Assembly (NCBI GenBank): GCA_026390115.1
Contig: JAPLGO010000016.1
Span: 62,001 to 126,000, forward strand
Length of the DNA: 64,000 bases
Reading direction: 5' to 3'
Source: Campylobacterales bacterium
GTDB taxonomy: Bacteria > Campylobacterota > Campylobacteria > Campylobacterales > Sulfurimonadaceae
Below, one piece after another: positions 40,861 to 51,129 of the stretch. Position 1 is the first letter of the stretch. Every line of letters begins with the position of its first letter. The notes beneath the pieces were generated by a model. It had not been told where the DNA came from. It saw only the letters and a list, made by a program, of their open reading frames with translations, and searched no databases. The translations under genes were made by a program, and so were the position numbers.

Positions 40861-43422
40861 TTAAATTTTTAAAATTTTACTCATAATTTCATAAGAATTT
40901 TTTGAGAGAGAGTGTGTAGAAATGATACGCTCCATCTCTTTTTTCATAAGATTTTTGTTGATTTTATTCAATCTTTCATATATTTTAAACCCCGAACAGA
41001 GTCCAGAAGCCATTTGCGGATTAATTTTATCTATCTCAATTATCTTATCTGCCAAAAACGAGTATCCATATCCATTTTTTGCATGAAAATGTTTATAGTT
41101 TCGAGCAAAAACACCTATGAGTGAACGAACGAGGTTTGGCACTTTTTCATCATAAACTTCATCGTTTTGCAAAGCCATAACTCTGTCAAGCGTTCCATCC
41201 CTATGTGAGGCTGCTAAAATTGAGAAGTATTTATTCATAACCAAAGTATCATTTTTATATTTTGCATAAAAATCTGCTTGTGCAACAGTGGCATCAAGGG
41301 CTGAAGTATTCTCTAAAATATCAAGAGCTACAACTCTGTCGGTCATAGTCAAAGACTCCTCATACTGTTTTTTCACGATATTGATTATTTCCTCACTCTC
41401 AAGCGATGATAGGACTCTTAAAACTCGGTTTTTAATCGCTCTTTTGCCAATATTAAGAGTATTTATCTCGCTGTTGTGGGACATATGGAATGTTCTATAA
41501 AGTTCCAATAATTTTTCTTTATATGTAGTTGCTAAATGTTTTGAAAGTTTCTCTTTGGCTTTATATATAGGTTCAAAGTCAACTACTTTTTGTCTTTGCA
41601 TCAGAGTTGATATAGATGGGAGTTCAAGCAAAAGTGCTTTATAGGAGAGGTCAGTATCCAGCTCTAAAACAGAACCGTAAGCACTTACAAACTCCTTATC
41701 TATATCTTCTCCCTTCATCATCGCTTCAAGCGTTTTTACCCCAAAAGATTGAGCCGACTCATATCGAACAAAGCTGTTTTTGTCATATTTCATTAAAAAT
41801 GGATAGTCTGTTTTTTTCTGCTCAATTATTATAGGAGCAGAGAAATCGCGGTTCATAGAAAGAACAGGTTTTGATTTTAATCCATTGAATACAAACTCTT
41901 CCACCTCATTTTTTACTATTAAAATTTGATTTACAATCTCTTCTCCGTTCTCATCTAAAAGTGCCATCTTGAGGGGATAGAAGTATGGTTTTTGAGCTTT
42001 CCCATCCACGGCATGTGGAACCTTTTGCGTCAGACGAAGTTTGAACACACCATTTTCATAACTCTCTTTTACAACTAATTTTGGTGTTCCCGATTGATGA
42101 TACCAAATTTCAAATGCACTTAAATTCACCCCGCCGGCACTGCTCATCGCCCACAAAAAGTCATCCGTTCGTACAGCCTTACCATCAAAAGTCTCAAAGT
42201 ATAAATCGGTCGCCTTGCGGTAACTCTCTTCACCCAAAAGCGTGTGAATCATTCTTATAACCTCTGCACCCTTCTCATATACTGTGGCTGTGTAGAAATT
42301 GTTTATCGCCATGTAGGAGTCGGGCTGAATCGGGTGTGCAGTCGGCGAAGCATCCTCCACAAACTGTCTGTCTCGAAGTGCAATCACACTTTCAATTCTT
42401 TGCACCTCTTTGGAGTTCAAGTCAGCAGAGAAGCACTGATCACGAAAAACTGTCAGGCCTTCTTTGAGTGTGAGCTGAAACCAGTCGCGGCATGTGATGC
42501 GGTTTCCCGTCCAGTTGTGAAAATACTCATGAGCGATAACGCTCTGAATCCCCATAAAGTTTGCATCCGTTGCAGTATCTTCATCTGCCAAAACATAAGC
42601 GGAGTTGAAGATATTGAGACCCTTGTTCTCCATGGCACCCATGTTGAAACTATCCACTGCCACGATATTGTAAATCTCTAAATCATACTCTCGCCCGTAT
42701 TTCTCTTCATCCCAAAGCATAGACTCTTTGAGCGACTTCATGGCATGTGTACATTTGGATTCATTCCCTAAATCACAGTAAATGTTGAGCTCTACTTGCT
42801 GTTTGTTCATGGTCATAAAACTATCAGTTACAACTCCCAAATCACCGGCTACAAGTGCAAAAAGATAGGATGGTTTTGGATGTGGGTCATGCCATGTTAC
42901 ACTGTGTTTTGCATTCTCTAAATCTTTTGTCTCTCTCTTATTCCCGTTGCTAAGAAGAATCGGGTAGTTTTTTTTGTCCGCAATAACTGTAGTAGTAAAA
43001 ACAGACATAACATCAGGGCGGTCTAAATAAGGGGTGATTTTTCTAAACCCCTCAGGCTCATTTTGAGTACAAAAAATAGTTCCGGATTTGTAGAGACCTT
43101 CGAGCTCGGTGTTGGCATGTGGGAATATTTTATTTTTTATTTTCAGAGTAAATTCATTCGGAACATTAAAAATACTCAGATTCTCTTTCTCAACTTTATA
43201 GCGAGGCTCATAAATTTGCAAATCATTGAGCCACACCTCCAAAAGTTCCAAATCGACACTGTCCAAAACAATATCTTTTGTACTCTTATCCACTTTTTTT
43301 ATCTTTATATTATTTGTAACAATTGTCTCATCTTCAAAGAGTTCAAATGTTAAGTCACACTGAATGATTTCAAACAGTGGTGCTTTATAATCTTTTAAAT
43401 ATATTGTTTTAACTTCATTCAT
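40861..43422 (-). CDS. pepN: Aminopeptidase N (M1 metallopeptidase)
   Basis: This is an 853-residue M1 enzyme of the gamma/epsilon PepN type. The exopeptidase motif GAMEN is at 262-266. Zinc ligands are HEYFH (298-302) and Glu321 in LKEGLTVF. The C-terminal two domains are helical. It removes N-terminal residues from peptides in the cytosol. It stands alone, with the divergent pilus operon starting 108 bp away. A long 170-bp gap separates it from the sqr start. Confidence 0.97.
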   Translation of the reverse strand: MNEVKTIYLKDYKAPLFEIIQCDLTFELFEDETIVTNNIKIKKVDKSTKDIVLDSVDLELLEVWLNDLQIYEPRYKVEKENLSIFNVPNEFTLKIKNKIFPHANTELEGLYKSGTIFCTQNEPEGFRKITPYLDRPDVMSVFTTTVIADKKNYPILLSNGNKRETKDLENAKHSVTWHDPHPKPSYLFALVAGDLGVVTDSFMTMNKQQVELNIYCDLGNESKCTHAMKSLKESMLWDEEKYGREYDLEIYNIVAVDSFNMGAMENKGLNIFNSAYVLADEDTATDANFMGIQSVIAHEYFHNWTGNRITCRDWFQLTLKEGLTVFRDQCFSADLNSKEVQRIESVIALRDRQFVEDASPTAHPIQPDSYMAINNFYTATVYEKGAEVIRMIHTLLGEESYRKATDLYFETFDGKAVRTDDFLWAMSSAGGVNLSAFEIWYHQSGTPKLVVKESYENGVFKLRLTQKVPHAVDGKAQKPYFYPLKMALLDENGEEIVNQILIVKNEVEEFVFNGLKSKPVLSMNRDFSAPIIIEQKKTDYPFLMKYDKNSFVRYESAQSFGVKTLEAMMKGEDIDKEFVSAYGSVLELDTDLSYKALLLELPSISTLMQRQKVVDFEPIYKAKEKLSKHLATTYKEKLLELYRTFHMSHNSEINTLNIGKRAIKNRVLRVLSSLESEEIINIVKKQYEESLTMTDRVVALDILENTSALDATVAQADFYAKYKNDTLVMNKYFSILAASHRDGTLDRVMALQNDEVYDEKVPNLVRSLIGVFARNYKHFHAKNGYGYSFLADKIIEIDKINPQMASGLCSGFKIYERLNKINKNLMKKEMERIISTHSLSKNSYEIMSKILKI

Positions 43423-43530
43423 CCATTATCTCATTTTTATTTTTTGTAATGATAACAAAACATCAGTTATTTACTCTACGATAAAATGTGATAAAATGTA
43501 AAAAAGATTTATATACTGAAGGTAAGTAGG

Positions 43531-44925
43531 ATGGGGGAGTTGTATTCTTTACATGTTCAAGATAGCAGTGTCTCTGTACTTTATATAAAAAGAAGTCGTA
43601 AACTGTTTAATATTACCGGCTACAAATCTGTTGCTGTTGCTCAGTTAAGAGAGTTTTTAAAAGATAAAAATACTCTCTATCTGAGTATTGAAACAGATGA
43701 AGTTGTTGACGAGAATGTAGATATCGCATCGGATATACAGAATGATGAAATCATTAGAAAATCTATCTTAAAAAAACTAGGCAAATCTATATCCGAAAAT
43801 AATATACTCTCAAACTACTATAAAATATTTCAGAATCTGCATGAGAAAAAAACAACTTACCATATCGATGGAGTTATAGAAAAAAACTATTTAAATACAT
43901 TAAATATTGTTGATGATTTAAGCAAAATTAAAAGCGCTACTCTGAGTAAATTTGCTTTGCTCGGTCTTTCTAAGGAGTGTATAAAAGAAGAGAGCTACTT
44001 CTCTATACATGCACAGGAAAACAAAGTTACTGTATTGGCGGTTCACAAAAATGTACTTATTTTTACCCGTAGCAGTAGTGCTTCAGCGAATAACATAGAG
44101 AATCGTGAAGTTGACATGGCAGAAGAGATGAGTCAAACCATCTTCTATGTGCAACAGCAATTCCGCGATATAAAGTTTTCTACAATTGCACTGAGCGGCT
44201 CTTTGGCTGTAGATGAGGTGATTGCTAGAAATATATACATGGCAACGGAACTCCCTGTAATAATACTTTATCCGAACACATTTTTGAAGGGAATGAAAAA
44301 TGCACAGCCTCAAGAATACATAATCCCTATAGGCAATCTATTCGTGCCCAAGAGTATGCAGTTCCTACCAGATGAACTTTTGTCTCTTCGTCAGTTCGAA
44401 GCTGTGAAGCAGCTTCTTTTGGCTGTATCAGTTATCGCTTTTTTTGTGACCTCTTTTTTAGCGTATGATAGTTTTTCTATTTACTATGATTCACTCAAAA
44501 AATATGAAACAATCAAAAGTCATCTTGCCTCCATGATGCTTGATGTAAATACATACTCGCTTAGTGTACTGGGTACAAGCTTGAAAAATCTTGATATAAC
44601 CGAAAAATATCTGCAAAGACATCCGGCAGATATTATTTTGGCACTGAAGCCGCTTATTGAATTGCAAAAGCCCGAAGTGTTCAACTGGAAAGATAAAGAG
44701 AATGGTCAAGAGTTGGAGGTTAGATTTATTAAATCCTTTGATTCTCTTGCGGATCTTTATCAATTTGAAAAGAAATTTATGAATGAGTTTGAAAATATTA
44801 ATTCGGCTTTTGGGCTTACATACTCATCGCACACGGATTATACAAAAATGATTTTTAGTACCGTTGTAGGTTCGCAAAAAGAGAGAGCAGAGTCTCATGA
44901 GCAGCCGAGAAAGAGGAGAAAATGA
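43531..44925 (+). CDS. Pilus assembly protein, PilM/GspL-like with membrane helix
   Basis: This is a 464-residue protein. The N-terminal ~300 residues have the actin-like layout of PilM/GspL/MshI (YFSIHAQENKVTVLAV, then FSTIALSGSLAVDEV). One membrane helix (about 294-314, LLLAVSVIAFFVTSFLAYDS) and a periplasmic ~140-residue PilN-like domain follow. It is the first gene of the operon. It links the cytosolic ATPase platform with periplasmic alignment proteins. Sequence identity to known families looks low, so the call leans on layout and context. Confidence 0.65.
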   Translation: MGELYSLHVQDSSVSVLYIKRSRKLFNITGYKSVAVAQLREFLKDKNTLYLSIETDEVVDENVDIASDIQNDEIIRKSILKKLGKSISENNILSNYYKIFQNLHEKKTTYHIDGVIEKNYLNTLNIVDDLSKIKSATLSKFALLGLSKECIKEESYFSIHAQENKVTVLAVHKNVLIFTRSSSASANNIENREVDMAEEMSQTIFYVQQQFRDIKFSTIALSGSLAVDEVIARNIYMATELPVIILYPNTFLKGMKNAQPQEYIIPIGNLFVPKSMQFLPDELLSLRQFEAVKQLLLAVSVIAFFVTSFLAYDSFSIYYDSLKKYETIKSHLASMMLDVNTYSLSVLGTSLKNLDITEKYLQRHPADIILALKPLIELQKPEVFNWKDKENGQELEVRFIKSFDSLADLYQFEKKFMNEFENINSAFGLTYSSHTDYTKMIFSTVVGSQKERAESHEQPRKRRK

Positions 44926-45413
44926 TTAAAATTGTAATAATCTCGATAAATTTTGCACTAGCTATATTGCTCATTGCTTCAATCTCTTGGTTTGAGAAGG
45001 AGCATTTGAATATAGAAAAGATTAACAAAAAGCGGTTAGAGGACATAGAAAAACTGACAAAAATTAGTCAAATAAATCTGTGGATAGAGAGTATTAATAA
45101 GTCTATGTATTATAAAATGATAGAAAAAGATTCAGATAAGGCGGATGATAATTTAATAAAATTTTATGATGAACATGTAGAAAACTATCATCTACTTATA
45201 AAAAAATTTATTCATGAAGATGAGAGTTCAAAAAATATGAATATGTTGTACAGTGTGAATAGAAATAACTTCAAAGATGTGGCTGGATTAATTGGATTGG
45301 AATGTGATGATGGGTTTTTACATTTTTGTGAACTTAAGATGGACAAAACAACTATAAAAGGGGAGATACAGATGATTCATCTCTATCATGGAGAGGGTAA
45401 TGCATCTAAATAG
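44922..45413 (+). CDS. Pilus assembly protein, PilN/PilO-like
   Basis: This is a 163-residue bitopic protein with an N-terminal membrane helix (IVIISINFALAILLIASISW) followed by a periplasmic coiled coil and a small domain. It overlaps the previous gene by 4 bases and the next by 14-26. Size, topology and position match the alignment-subcomplex proteins of MSHA/type IV pili. No specific motif confirms which one. Confidence 0.55.
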   Translation: MIKIVIISINFALAILLIASISWFEKEHLNIEKINKKRLEDIEKLTKISQINLWIESINKSMYYKMIEKDSDKADDNLIKFYDEHVENYHLLIKKFIHEDESSKNMNMLYSVNRNNFKDVAGLIGLECDDGFLHFCELKMDKTTIKGEIQMIHLYHGEGNASK

Positions 45414-45903
45414 CAAGCAGTTTTTTGCTCTTCTTTTTCCTTTTATTGTGGCTGTTATTATCTTTGTTTTTAGCAATGAAATAGTTCAAAATATGAGATA
45501 TTTTTTTGCGTCCTATGAAGATTATTCAAACAATACTCTAAACTCCAAAGCGGATATATATTTGAAGATTGAAGAAAAATCGAAAAAATATTTAGAAATA
45601 CAAAATAAATTGGAACTTCGAAAATCAAATAGAGAGTGGATTGTCAAAAATATGTTGTACAATAAAGAAAACGGTACTCAACTTAATTTGCAAAAAGAGA
45701 TAATTCAAACGGATAAAGTGGCAGAGAAGAGCTTTGTTTATAAGTTAGAGATGATTTATCCAAAGGCAAAAGTTGCTTTAATCAATGAAAAAATTATACA
45801 TGAGAGTGAAACAATAGATGGTGCAAAAGTGATTAAAATTAGTAATGACGGTGTTTTAATAGAGTATCAAAAGGGGTTGAAGTGGCTTACATTATTTCGA
45901 TAA
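45400..45903 (+). CDS. Pilus assembly protein, MshK/PilP-like
   Basis: This is a 167-residue protein with an N-terminal membrane helix (FFALLFPFIVAVIIFVFS), a coiled-coil stalk, and a C-terminal beta segment ending VIKISNDGVLIEYQKGLKWL. That ending resembles the homology-region/PilP-type ending that contacts the secretin. GGAG six bases before the ATG at 45400 sets the start. It overlaps the secretin gene by 22 bases. Confidence 0.55.
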   Translation: MHLNSKQFFALLFPFIVAVIIFVFSNEIVQNMRYFFASYEDYSNNTLNSKADIYLKIEEKSKKYLEIQNKLELRKSNREWIVKNMLYNKENGTQLNLQKEIIQTDKVAEKSFVYKLEMIYPKAKVALINEKIIHESETIDGAKVIKISNDGVLIEYQKGLKWLTLFR

Positions 45904-47372
45904 TATTGGGGTTGGTACTATTTACAGGTTGTTCGAATCACAATGATTCGCTCGGTTTGAATTCAGAAAAACAATCAAACATAAAAAGTGCAAAGACAGA
46001 GATAGATGCGTTTAAAAAATCATCTGCAAATGGTTCTGTTCCTGACATGGTTCTTCCTCCTGTTTATCAAAATGTTTCTGTTTTTGATGATAAAAAAATT
46101 ACTTTTTCAGCAGAAAATGCACCCTTTTCCAAGGTGATGTACTCAATTTCAGAACTTTCGGGATTGAATCTCATAATAGATCAAGATATTGACAAAAATA
46201 TCACCATTACCATGTCGGTAAATGAAGCTGGGCTACGAGAAGCACTAGATGTAATTATGAATCTCTCAGGGTGCTATTATAATTTAAACGGGAATATACT
46301 CCATGTAAAACAGTTTGAAAGAAAAACATTTCTTATCCCTTATGTGCATTCAAATACCTCTTTTACGACAGAACTCGGCGGCGATACGCTCAACTCGGCA
46401 AATAGTGGAAAAGGCGGCTCACAGGGGATAAAAGGCGATTTCAAACTAAAATTCGATAATCCTAAAGAGATAAATAGTTTTTACGAACAGCTTGAAAAAA
46501 ATATAGCATCCCTTGTTAGTTCTGAAGGAAAATATACGCTTAACAGATTTAGCGGCACACTCAGTGTTTATGATAAAAAAGTGAATGTGAATGCAGTTGA
46601 AACTATGATAAATAGAGTAAAAAAGCAGTGCAATCAACAGGTTCTCATAGAAGCAAAAATTTTAGAGGTGGTTTTGAATAATAATCATTCTCTTGGAATT
46701 AGTTGGGACGCGGTTGCAAATAGTGTGCTAAGTAGCGGAGACAAACTTCAATTGCAACAGCCATTGGGTCTAAGCGGTGCTGTTTCTGGAACTATGACCT
46801 ACAGTGCAAAGAATTTTTCTTCTGTTGTAAGTGCGCTGAATGAGTATGGAGATGTAGATACCCTCTCAAACCCGAGTATTAGCGTCTTAAGCGGGCAGTC
46901 GGCAATTATCTCTTCCGGTAAACTTCTTCCTTTTTGGGAAAAGGAGGTACAGATAACTCAGGGAACAGGGGGCTCTGCAAGTACTAGTGAAGTGACCTAT
47001 ACGCGCAGAGATGTTTTAAACGGCTTAACTATGGGTGTTACGCCCACTGTTTTGGATGATGCAAATATCATGTTAAATGTTATTCCTATTACATCCAGTA
47101 TCGAAGATGTTGTCGAGTATACTGATGAAAATGGAAAAACGGTTGCATCAGCACCGGTTTTAAATGTTAAAGAGGCGGGAACGATAATCTATGCTAAAAA
47201 TAATGATCTGGTTCTGATAGGCGGTCTGATTAATAATGCAATCTCAAAAAAAGAGCAGAGAGTTCCGTTGCTCGGAGATATTCCATGGCTAGGGTCATTC
47301 TTTACCCGTACAGTCAAAACAGATGAAAAAAGAGAGTTGGTTATTTTGATTAGAATTAAGGTTGCAGAGTGA
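45882..47372 (+). CDS. mshL: Secretin, MshL/PilQ family
   Basis: This is a 496-residue lipoprotein. The GTG start gives VAYIISIILGLVLFTGC, with the lipobox Cys at residue 17. N-domains with a STN-like part (about 70-150, FSKVMYSISELSGLNLIIDQ) precede the secretin core. VLIEAKILEVVLNNNHSLGI, then VLSGQSAIISSGK and LVLIGGLINNAISKKEQRVP, then LLGDIPWLGSFF are classic. It forms the outer-membrane channel through which the pilus passes. The gene symbol is given by analogy with the MSHA operon. Confidence 0.88.
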   Translation: MAYIISIILGLVLFTGCSNHNDSLGLNSEKQSNIKSAKTEIDAFKKSSANGSVPDMVLPPVYQNVSVFDDKKITFSAENAPFSKVMYSISELSGLNLIIDQDIDKNITITMSVNEAGLREALDVIMNLSGCYYNLNGNILHVKQFERKTFLIPYVHSNTSFTTELGGDTLNSANSGKGGSQGIKGDFKLKFDNPKEINSFYEQLEKNIASLVSSEGKYTLNRFSGTLSVYDKKVNVNAVETMINRVKKQCNQQVLIEAKILEVVLNNNHSLGISWDAVANSVLSSGDKLQLQQPLGLSGAVSGTMTYSAKNFSSVVSALNEYGDVDTLSNPSISVLSGQSAIISSGKLLPFWEKEVQITQGTGGSASTSEVTYTRRDVLNGLTMGVTPTVLDDANIMLNVIPITSSIEDVVEYTDENGKTVASAPVLNVKEAGTIIYAKNNDLVLIGGLINNAISKKEQRVPLLGDIPWLGSFFTRTVKTDEKRELVILIRIKVAE

Positions 47373-48436
47373 TAAAACAGTTTGCAATACTCTCTTTTTC
47401 TTTGCTTTTGTTTGCTTCAGATGTGTATGGAACAGAAGCAGAAAAAGAGAAGGTGAGTGTTGATGTCTATGCGATAGAATTGTTTTTAGCAAAGAGTATA
47501 GATGAGGCTAAAAAATTACTGAAAAAAGTGCCGGCAAATTTATTGGAAGAGACGCATATCTATAAGATGAATAATTTGATTGAAGCGCGCTACTCTCAAG
47601 CGCCTTCTTACTCTGAACTGAAGCCGTATATTGCAAAGTTTCGTGAGGCGGGATTTAAAGACGCTTATATTATAAAGTCAACGCAGTTAAGTATGAGAGA
47701 AGGACGGATAGATGTTTCCGTTGAAAAAACAGCACCGATAGATTACACTCCTGCATCAGAAAAAGTATCAACAGCAAATTACCCTCCTATGTCAAATGAA
47801 AAAGGAGCATCGGCAGATAACGTCCCCAAATCAGATGAAAAAGCACTGCGGATAGAGTACTCTTCTTCGTCGGAAAAAGCATCAATGTTTTCAAATTCGG
47901 ATATGGTAATAAAGGCTCAGAACGCTTATGAAGAGGGTGATGCCTCCAGTGCAATTATCTATTTTGAGATGCTTCTTGCCTCGGGAGATGCAAATCAAAA
48001 AATAAAAAACAATCTCTGCTATCTCTATGGGAAACAGGGTGCTTGGCTGGAAGCAAAAGTGATTATAGAGAAGGAAAAGTACAATGGAACGCTTATTTAT
48101 GCCTACGCCTATGGGGCGGTAGAGAGCAATAAAGAGAGTTTTTACGGTGATCTCTTGCCTTATATAGAGCTAGACAAAAGCGGTCATCTGATGCTTCTTT
48201 GCGGCTACTATTTTGAGAAGAGAGAGGATGAAGTAAAATCTCTCTCTTTTTATAAAATGGCATATGAAAAGAATCAATCAGACTCTTACAACACATTTGC
48301 TTATGCCCGTGCTTTAGACATGCGCCAAGAGAGTAAAAAAGCACTCTCTCTCTATAAGAGTATTCTGCAAAAAGCGGGTAAAAGTCATCCTCTCTATCAA
48401 GCTGTGCAAAAAAGAGCATTGCAGTTAGGGGAATAG
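47369..48436 (+). CDS. TPR protein, MshN-like
   Basis: This is a 355-residue exported protein. The signal peptide is about 1-20 (MIKQFAILSFSLLLFASDVY). A SPOR-like segment follows (30-110), then a low-complexity linker with repeated 'SEKxS' (about 125-180), and TPR helices (about 190-350, AYEEGDASSAIIYFEMLLAS). The stop overlaps two bases before the pilin gene. MSHA operons have a TPR protein (MshN) at this point, thought to help pilus assembly in the periplasm. Confidence 0.65.
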   Translation: MIKQFAILSFSLLLFASDVYGTEAEKEKVSVDVYAIELFLAKSIDEAKKLLKKVPANLLEETHIYKMNNLIEARYSQAPSYSELKPYIAKFREAGFKDAYIIKSTQLSMREGRIDVSVEKTAPIDYTPASEKVSTANYPPMSNEKGASADNVPKSDEKALRIEYSSSSEKASMFSNSDMVIKAQNAYEEGDASSAIIYFEMLLASGDANQKIKNNLCYLYGKQGAWLEAKVIIEKEKYNGTLIYAYAYGAVESNKESFYGDLLPYIELDKSGHLMLLCGYYFEKREDEVKSLSFYKMAYEKNQSDSYNTFAYARALDMRQESKKALSLYKSILQKAGKSHPLYQAVQKRALQLGE

Positions 48437-48437
48437 G

Positions 48438-49469
48438 ATGCAAAAAAGAGCATTTACACTCATTGAGTTGGCGATTGTGCTGAGTATTATCGGATTAATA
48501 ATAGGCGGTTCGTTTCAAAGTATAAGGTCTATGCGAGAGAGAAATAAAATTGCAGAAGCCAAAGAGCAGATAGAAACAACAAAAAATGCTATTATCGGAT
48601 ATGCTTTGATGTGGCCAAACCTTCCATCCAACGCAGAGTTTGAGGCAAATATCAGCATTACGACCAGCAGTCAGACACCGATTTTTTATGCTGTTGATTC
48701 CAATTTGTCAAATATAAACAATGATATATGCGCCTTTGATACAACGAATTTAGCTTTGGTGGACAACAGCATCTCTCCTGTGCGTGTAATTCCAAATATT
48801 GCATTTGTTCTGGCACATGCCTCAGCTAACAACAACATGCAGACCGCACTCAACACATCAATCTCGCCGCACAGGGTCAATATCTATTCCCCTTCAACAA
48901 AAGTGGATGATAATGCTACTCCGGTAAACATAGCAGAGGCGTATGACGATATTGTTACATGGATGACACTCACAGAACTGCAAAATCTAGTGGAGTGCTC
49001 TAAAAACAGCTTAAAGATTATTAGTGATTATGCTTTGCCGCGGGACATAAACGGTACAAATTATACGGGAGCATATGTATTTGCAGATGGGGGATTTCCC
49101 TTTGCCGATGGAGGAGATGCAGACAGTGAAAAAGATTATGAGTGGTGCTTAGAAAATGCCCCTGCATGGCTCAATGCAAACATCTGTAACGGAGCGTTTG
49201 TCTCTCAGACTGACTGTTCAACGGCAACCTATAGCAGATGCACTTCACCTTACCTCTACGGTGCTAAAACAGAGGCCGGGACTTTTGGATTAAAGGTGTA
49301 TGTGAGAGATTCTGCCGCAAGAGAGAGTAAAAAAAGCTTTACCATTGCGATTGATTTGAGCCTGACAGGTGACGGTAGCGGCGGTAGCACTCTTCTTCCA
49401 AAAGGTGCTCCATGTACGGTTGGCAGCGAGTGTCAAAGCGGCATTTGTACTAAAAATAAGTGTAAATAA
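48438..49469 (+). CDS. Type IV pilin-like protein with Cys-rich tail
   Basis: This is a 343-residue protein, large for a pilin. The prepilin site is KRA|FTLIELAIVLSIIGLI, though Ala instead of the usual Gly precedes the cut, and Glu5 is present. Residues about 200-310 look like an Ig-type fold with cysteines. The last 25 (PKGAPCTVGSECQSGICTKN, then KCK) form a small disulfide-rich knot. This suggests a tip or minor pilin that makes contacts outside the cell. It lies between the TPR and ATPase genes. Confidence 0.7.
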   Translation: MQKRAFTLIELAIVLSIIGLIIGGSFQSIRSMRERNKIAEAKEQIETTKNAIIGYALMWPNLPSNAEFEANISITTSSQTPIFYAVDSNLSNINNDICAFDTTNLALVDNSISPVRVIPNIAFVLAHASANNNMQTALNTSISPHRVNIYSPSTKVDDNATPVNIAEAYDDIVTWMTLTELQNLVECSKNSLKIISDYALPRDINGTNYTGAYVFADGGFPFADGGDADSEKDYEWCLENAPAWLNANICNGAFVSQTDCSTATYSRCTSPYLYGAKTEAGTFGLKVYVRDSAARESKKSFTIAIDLSLTGDGSGGSTLLPKGAPCTVGSECQSGICTKNKCK

Positions 49470-49473
49470 TAAG

Positions 49474-51129
49474 ATGGCACAGATGAAACAGATAGGACAA
49501 CTTCTTGAAGAATTGGGTTTTATAAGCGCTGAGCAGGTTAAAGTAGCTTTGGATGTGCAGCAGGCAAATCCAAGGTTTTTTGGAGAAACGCTTCAAGAGT
49601 TAGACTTTGTAACTTCAGCCGAGATTGCCGAAGCGATAGCGATACAAAACAGTTTAGAGTACATTGACCTAGAACATGTGGTGCCATCCGCTGAGGCACT
49701 GAAACTTATTCCTCAAAATATAGCAACGACAAGAAATGTTCTTCCTATTAGCGTGAATGGGGAATATCTTGTAGTTGCAATTCAGGATGTAAACGACCTT
49801 GTAACGCTTGATTATCTGCGAAAAATTTCAAAAAAAAAGATAAAGCTTGTCGTAGGTGATAAGCACTCCATAGCCAGACAGAGTGAAATTTTCTACTATC
49901 AACTTAACAATCCAATCGAGTTGGAAATCAGAGAGATAGTAAAGGACGCACTCAGTGAAATAGAGATAGACACTCCGCACCTTATTGATTTGATGCTAAA
50001 CAATGCTATAAAAGACCGTGCAACAGATATTCATATCACTCCAGGGCACTCAGTAATCGATATATTTTACAGAATTGACGGAGTTTTAGAACACTTCTAC
50101 TCCTTGCCGCTCAAACTGCATCCACAGATTGTATCTCGTATAAAAATTATCAGCAATCTCGATATTTCAGAGCAAAGAGTACCTCAGGATGGCTCTTTTA
50201 GTTACACTTTTTTAAACGAAACGATTGACCTGAGAGTCTCATCGCTTCTCACCAGCCATGGTGAAAATATTGTTATGAGACTTTTGCGAAAAAATGCATC
50301 GCTCTTTAGCCTTAAACACCTCGGACTCAGCGAAGAGAACAGTGCTAAGATAGAGAGATATTTTGCTAAATCGTACGGGATTGTTCTTATTGTTGGTCCC
50401 ACAGGAAGCGGTAAAACTACCACTCTCTACTCCGCTCTTCGCAAAATTGATTCACTCAAAAAAAATGTTCTCACTATTGAAGACCCTATTGAGTACCAGT
50501 TTTCGTTTATCAGACAAACTCAGCTCAATGAAAAAGCAGGCTATAGCTTTAATAGGGCAATTCGTGCCTTTTTGCGTCAAGATCCGGATGTTATACTGAT
50601 AGGTGAAATAAGAGATGTAGAAACTGCAGAGTTGGCGGTTCGAGCTTCAATTACGGGACACTTGGTTTTATCGACGCTTCACACAAATGATGCGATAGGA
50701 GCTATTACCAGACTCAGTGATCTTAAAGTTCCTTCCTATCTTATCGGCTCAGGGTTGCTCGCTGTTATTGCACAGAGGCTTATCAGAAAACTGTGTACGA
50801 ATTGCAAAGTAAATGTTCAAAAAAGTGTAGAGCAGTTGCTCCTTGAGGGTGTTCCTCGGAGAATTTTGGATTTGTATCCACACTACACGCTTTTTGATGC
50901 GGTTGGATGTGAACAGTGCAGAAACAGTGGCTATAGGGGAAGAGAAGCTATTGTTGAGATACTGGAAATTGATGCGCAAACAGAGTCCATGATTACCACT
51001 GATGCAAATAGTATAGATATTTTAAAAGCAGCACGAGAGAAAGGAATGAACAGCATAAAAGAAGATGGTTACATAAAGGCACTTTTAGGAGTTACATCTC
51101 TGCAAGAGATTCATAGAGTAGTGAACTGA
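49474..51129 (+). CDS. mshE: Pilus assembly ATPase, MshE/GspE family
   Basis: This is a 551-residue protein. The N-terminal GspE domain (MshEN-like, about 1-150) starts MAQMKQIGQLLEELGFISAE. Walker A is GPTGSGKTTTLYSAL, the Asp box is LTIEDPIEY, and Walker B is DPDVILIGEIRD. The His box contains LVLSTLHTNDAI. The zinc tetracysteine is CTNCK and CEQCRNSGYRGR. It powers pilus extension from the cytosol. MshEN domains can bind c-di-GMP, but whether this one keeps the two nonapeptide motifs was not proven. Its stop overlaps the next ATG. Confidence 0.92.
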   Translation: MAQMKQIGQLLEELGFISAEQVKVALDVQQANPRFFGETLQELDFVTSAEIAEAIAIQNSLEYIDLEHVVPSAEALKLIPQNIATTRNVLPISVNGEYLVVAIQDVNDLVTLDYLRKISKKKIKLVVGDKHSIARQSEIFYYQLNNPIELEIREIVKDALSEIEIDTPHLIDLMLNNAIKDRATDIHITPGHSVIDIFYRIDGVLEHFYSLPLKLHPQIVSRIKIISNLDISEQRVPQDGSFSYTFLNETIDLRVSSLLTSHGENIVMRLLRKNASLFSLKHLGLSEENSAKIERYFAKSYGIVLIVGPTGSGKTTTLYSALRKIDSLKKNVLTIEDPIEYQFSFIRQTQLNEKAGYSFNRAIRAFLRQDPDVILIGEIRDVETAELAVRASITGHLVLSTLHTNDAIGAITRLSDLKVPSYLIGSGLLAVIAQRLIRKLCTNCKVNVQKSVEQLLLEGVPRRILDLYPHYTLFDAVGCEQCRNSGYRGREAIVEILEIDAQTESMITTDANSIDILKAAREKGMNSIKEDGYIKALLGVTSLQEIHRVVN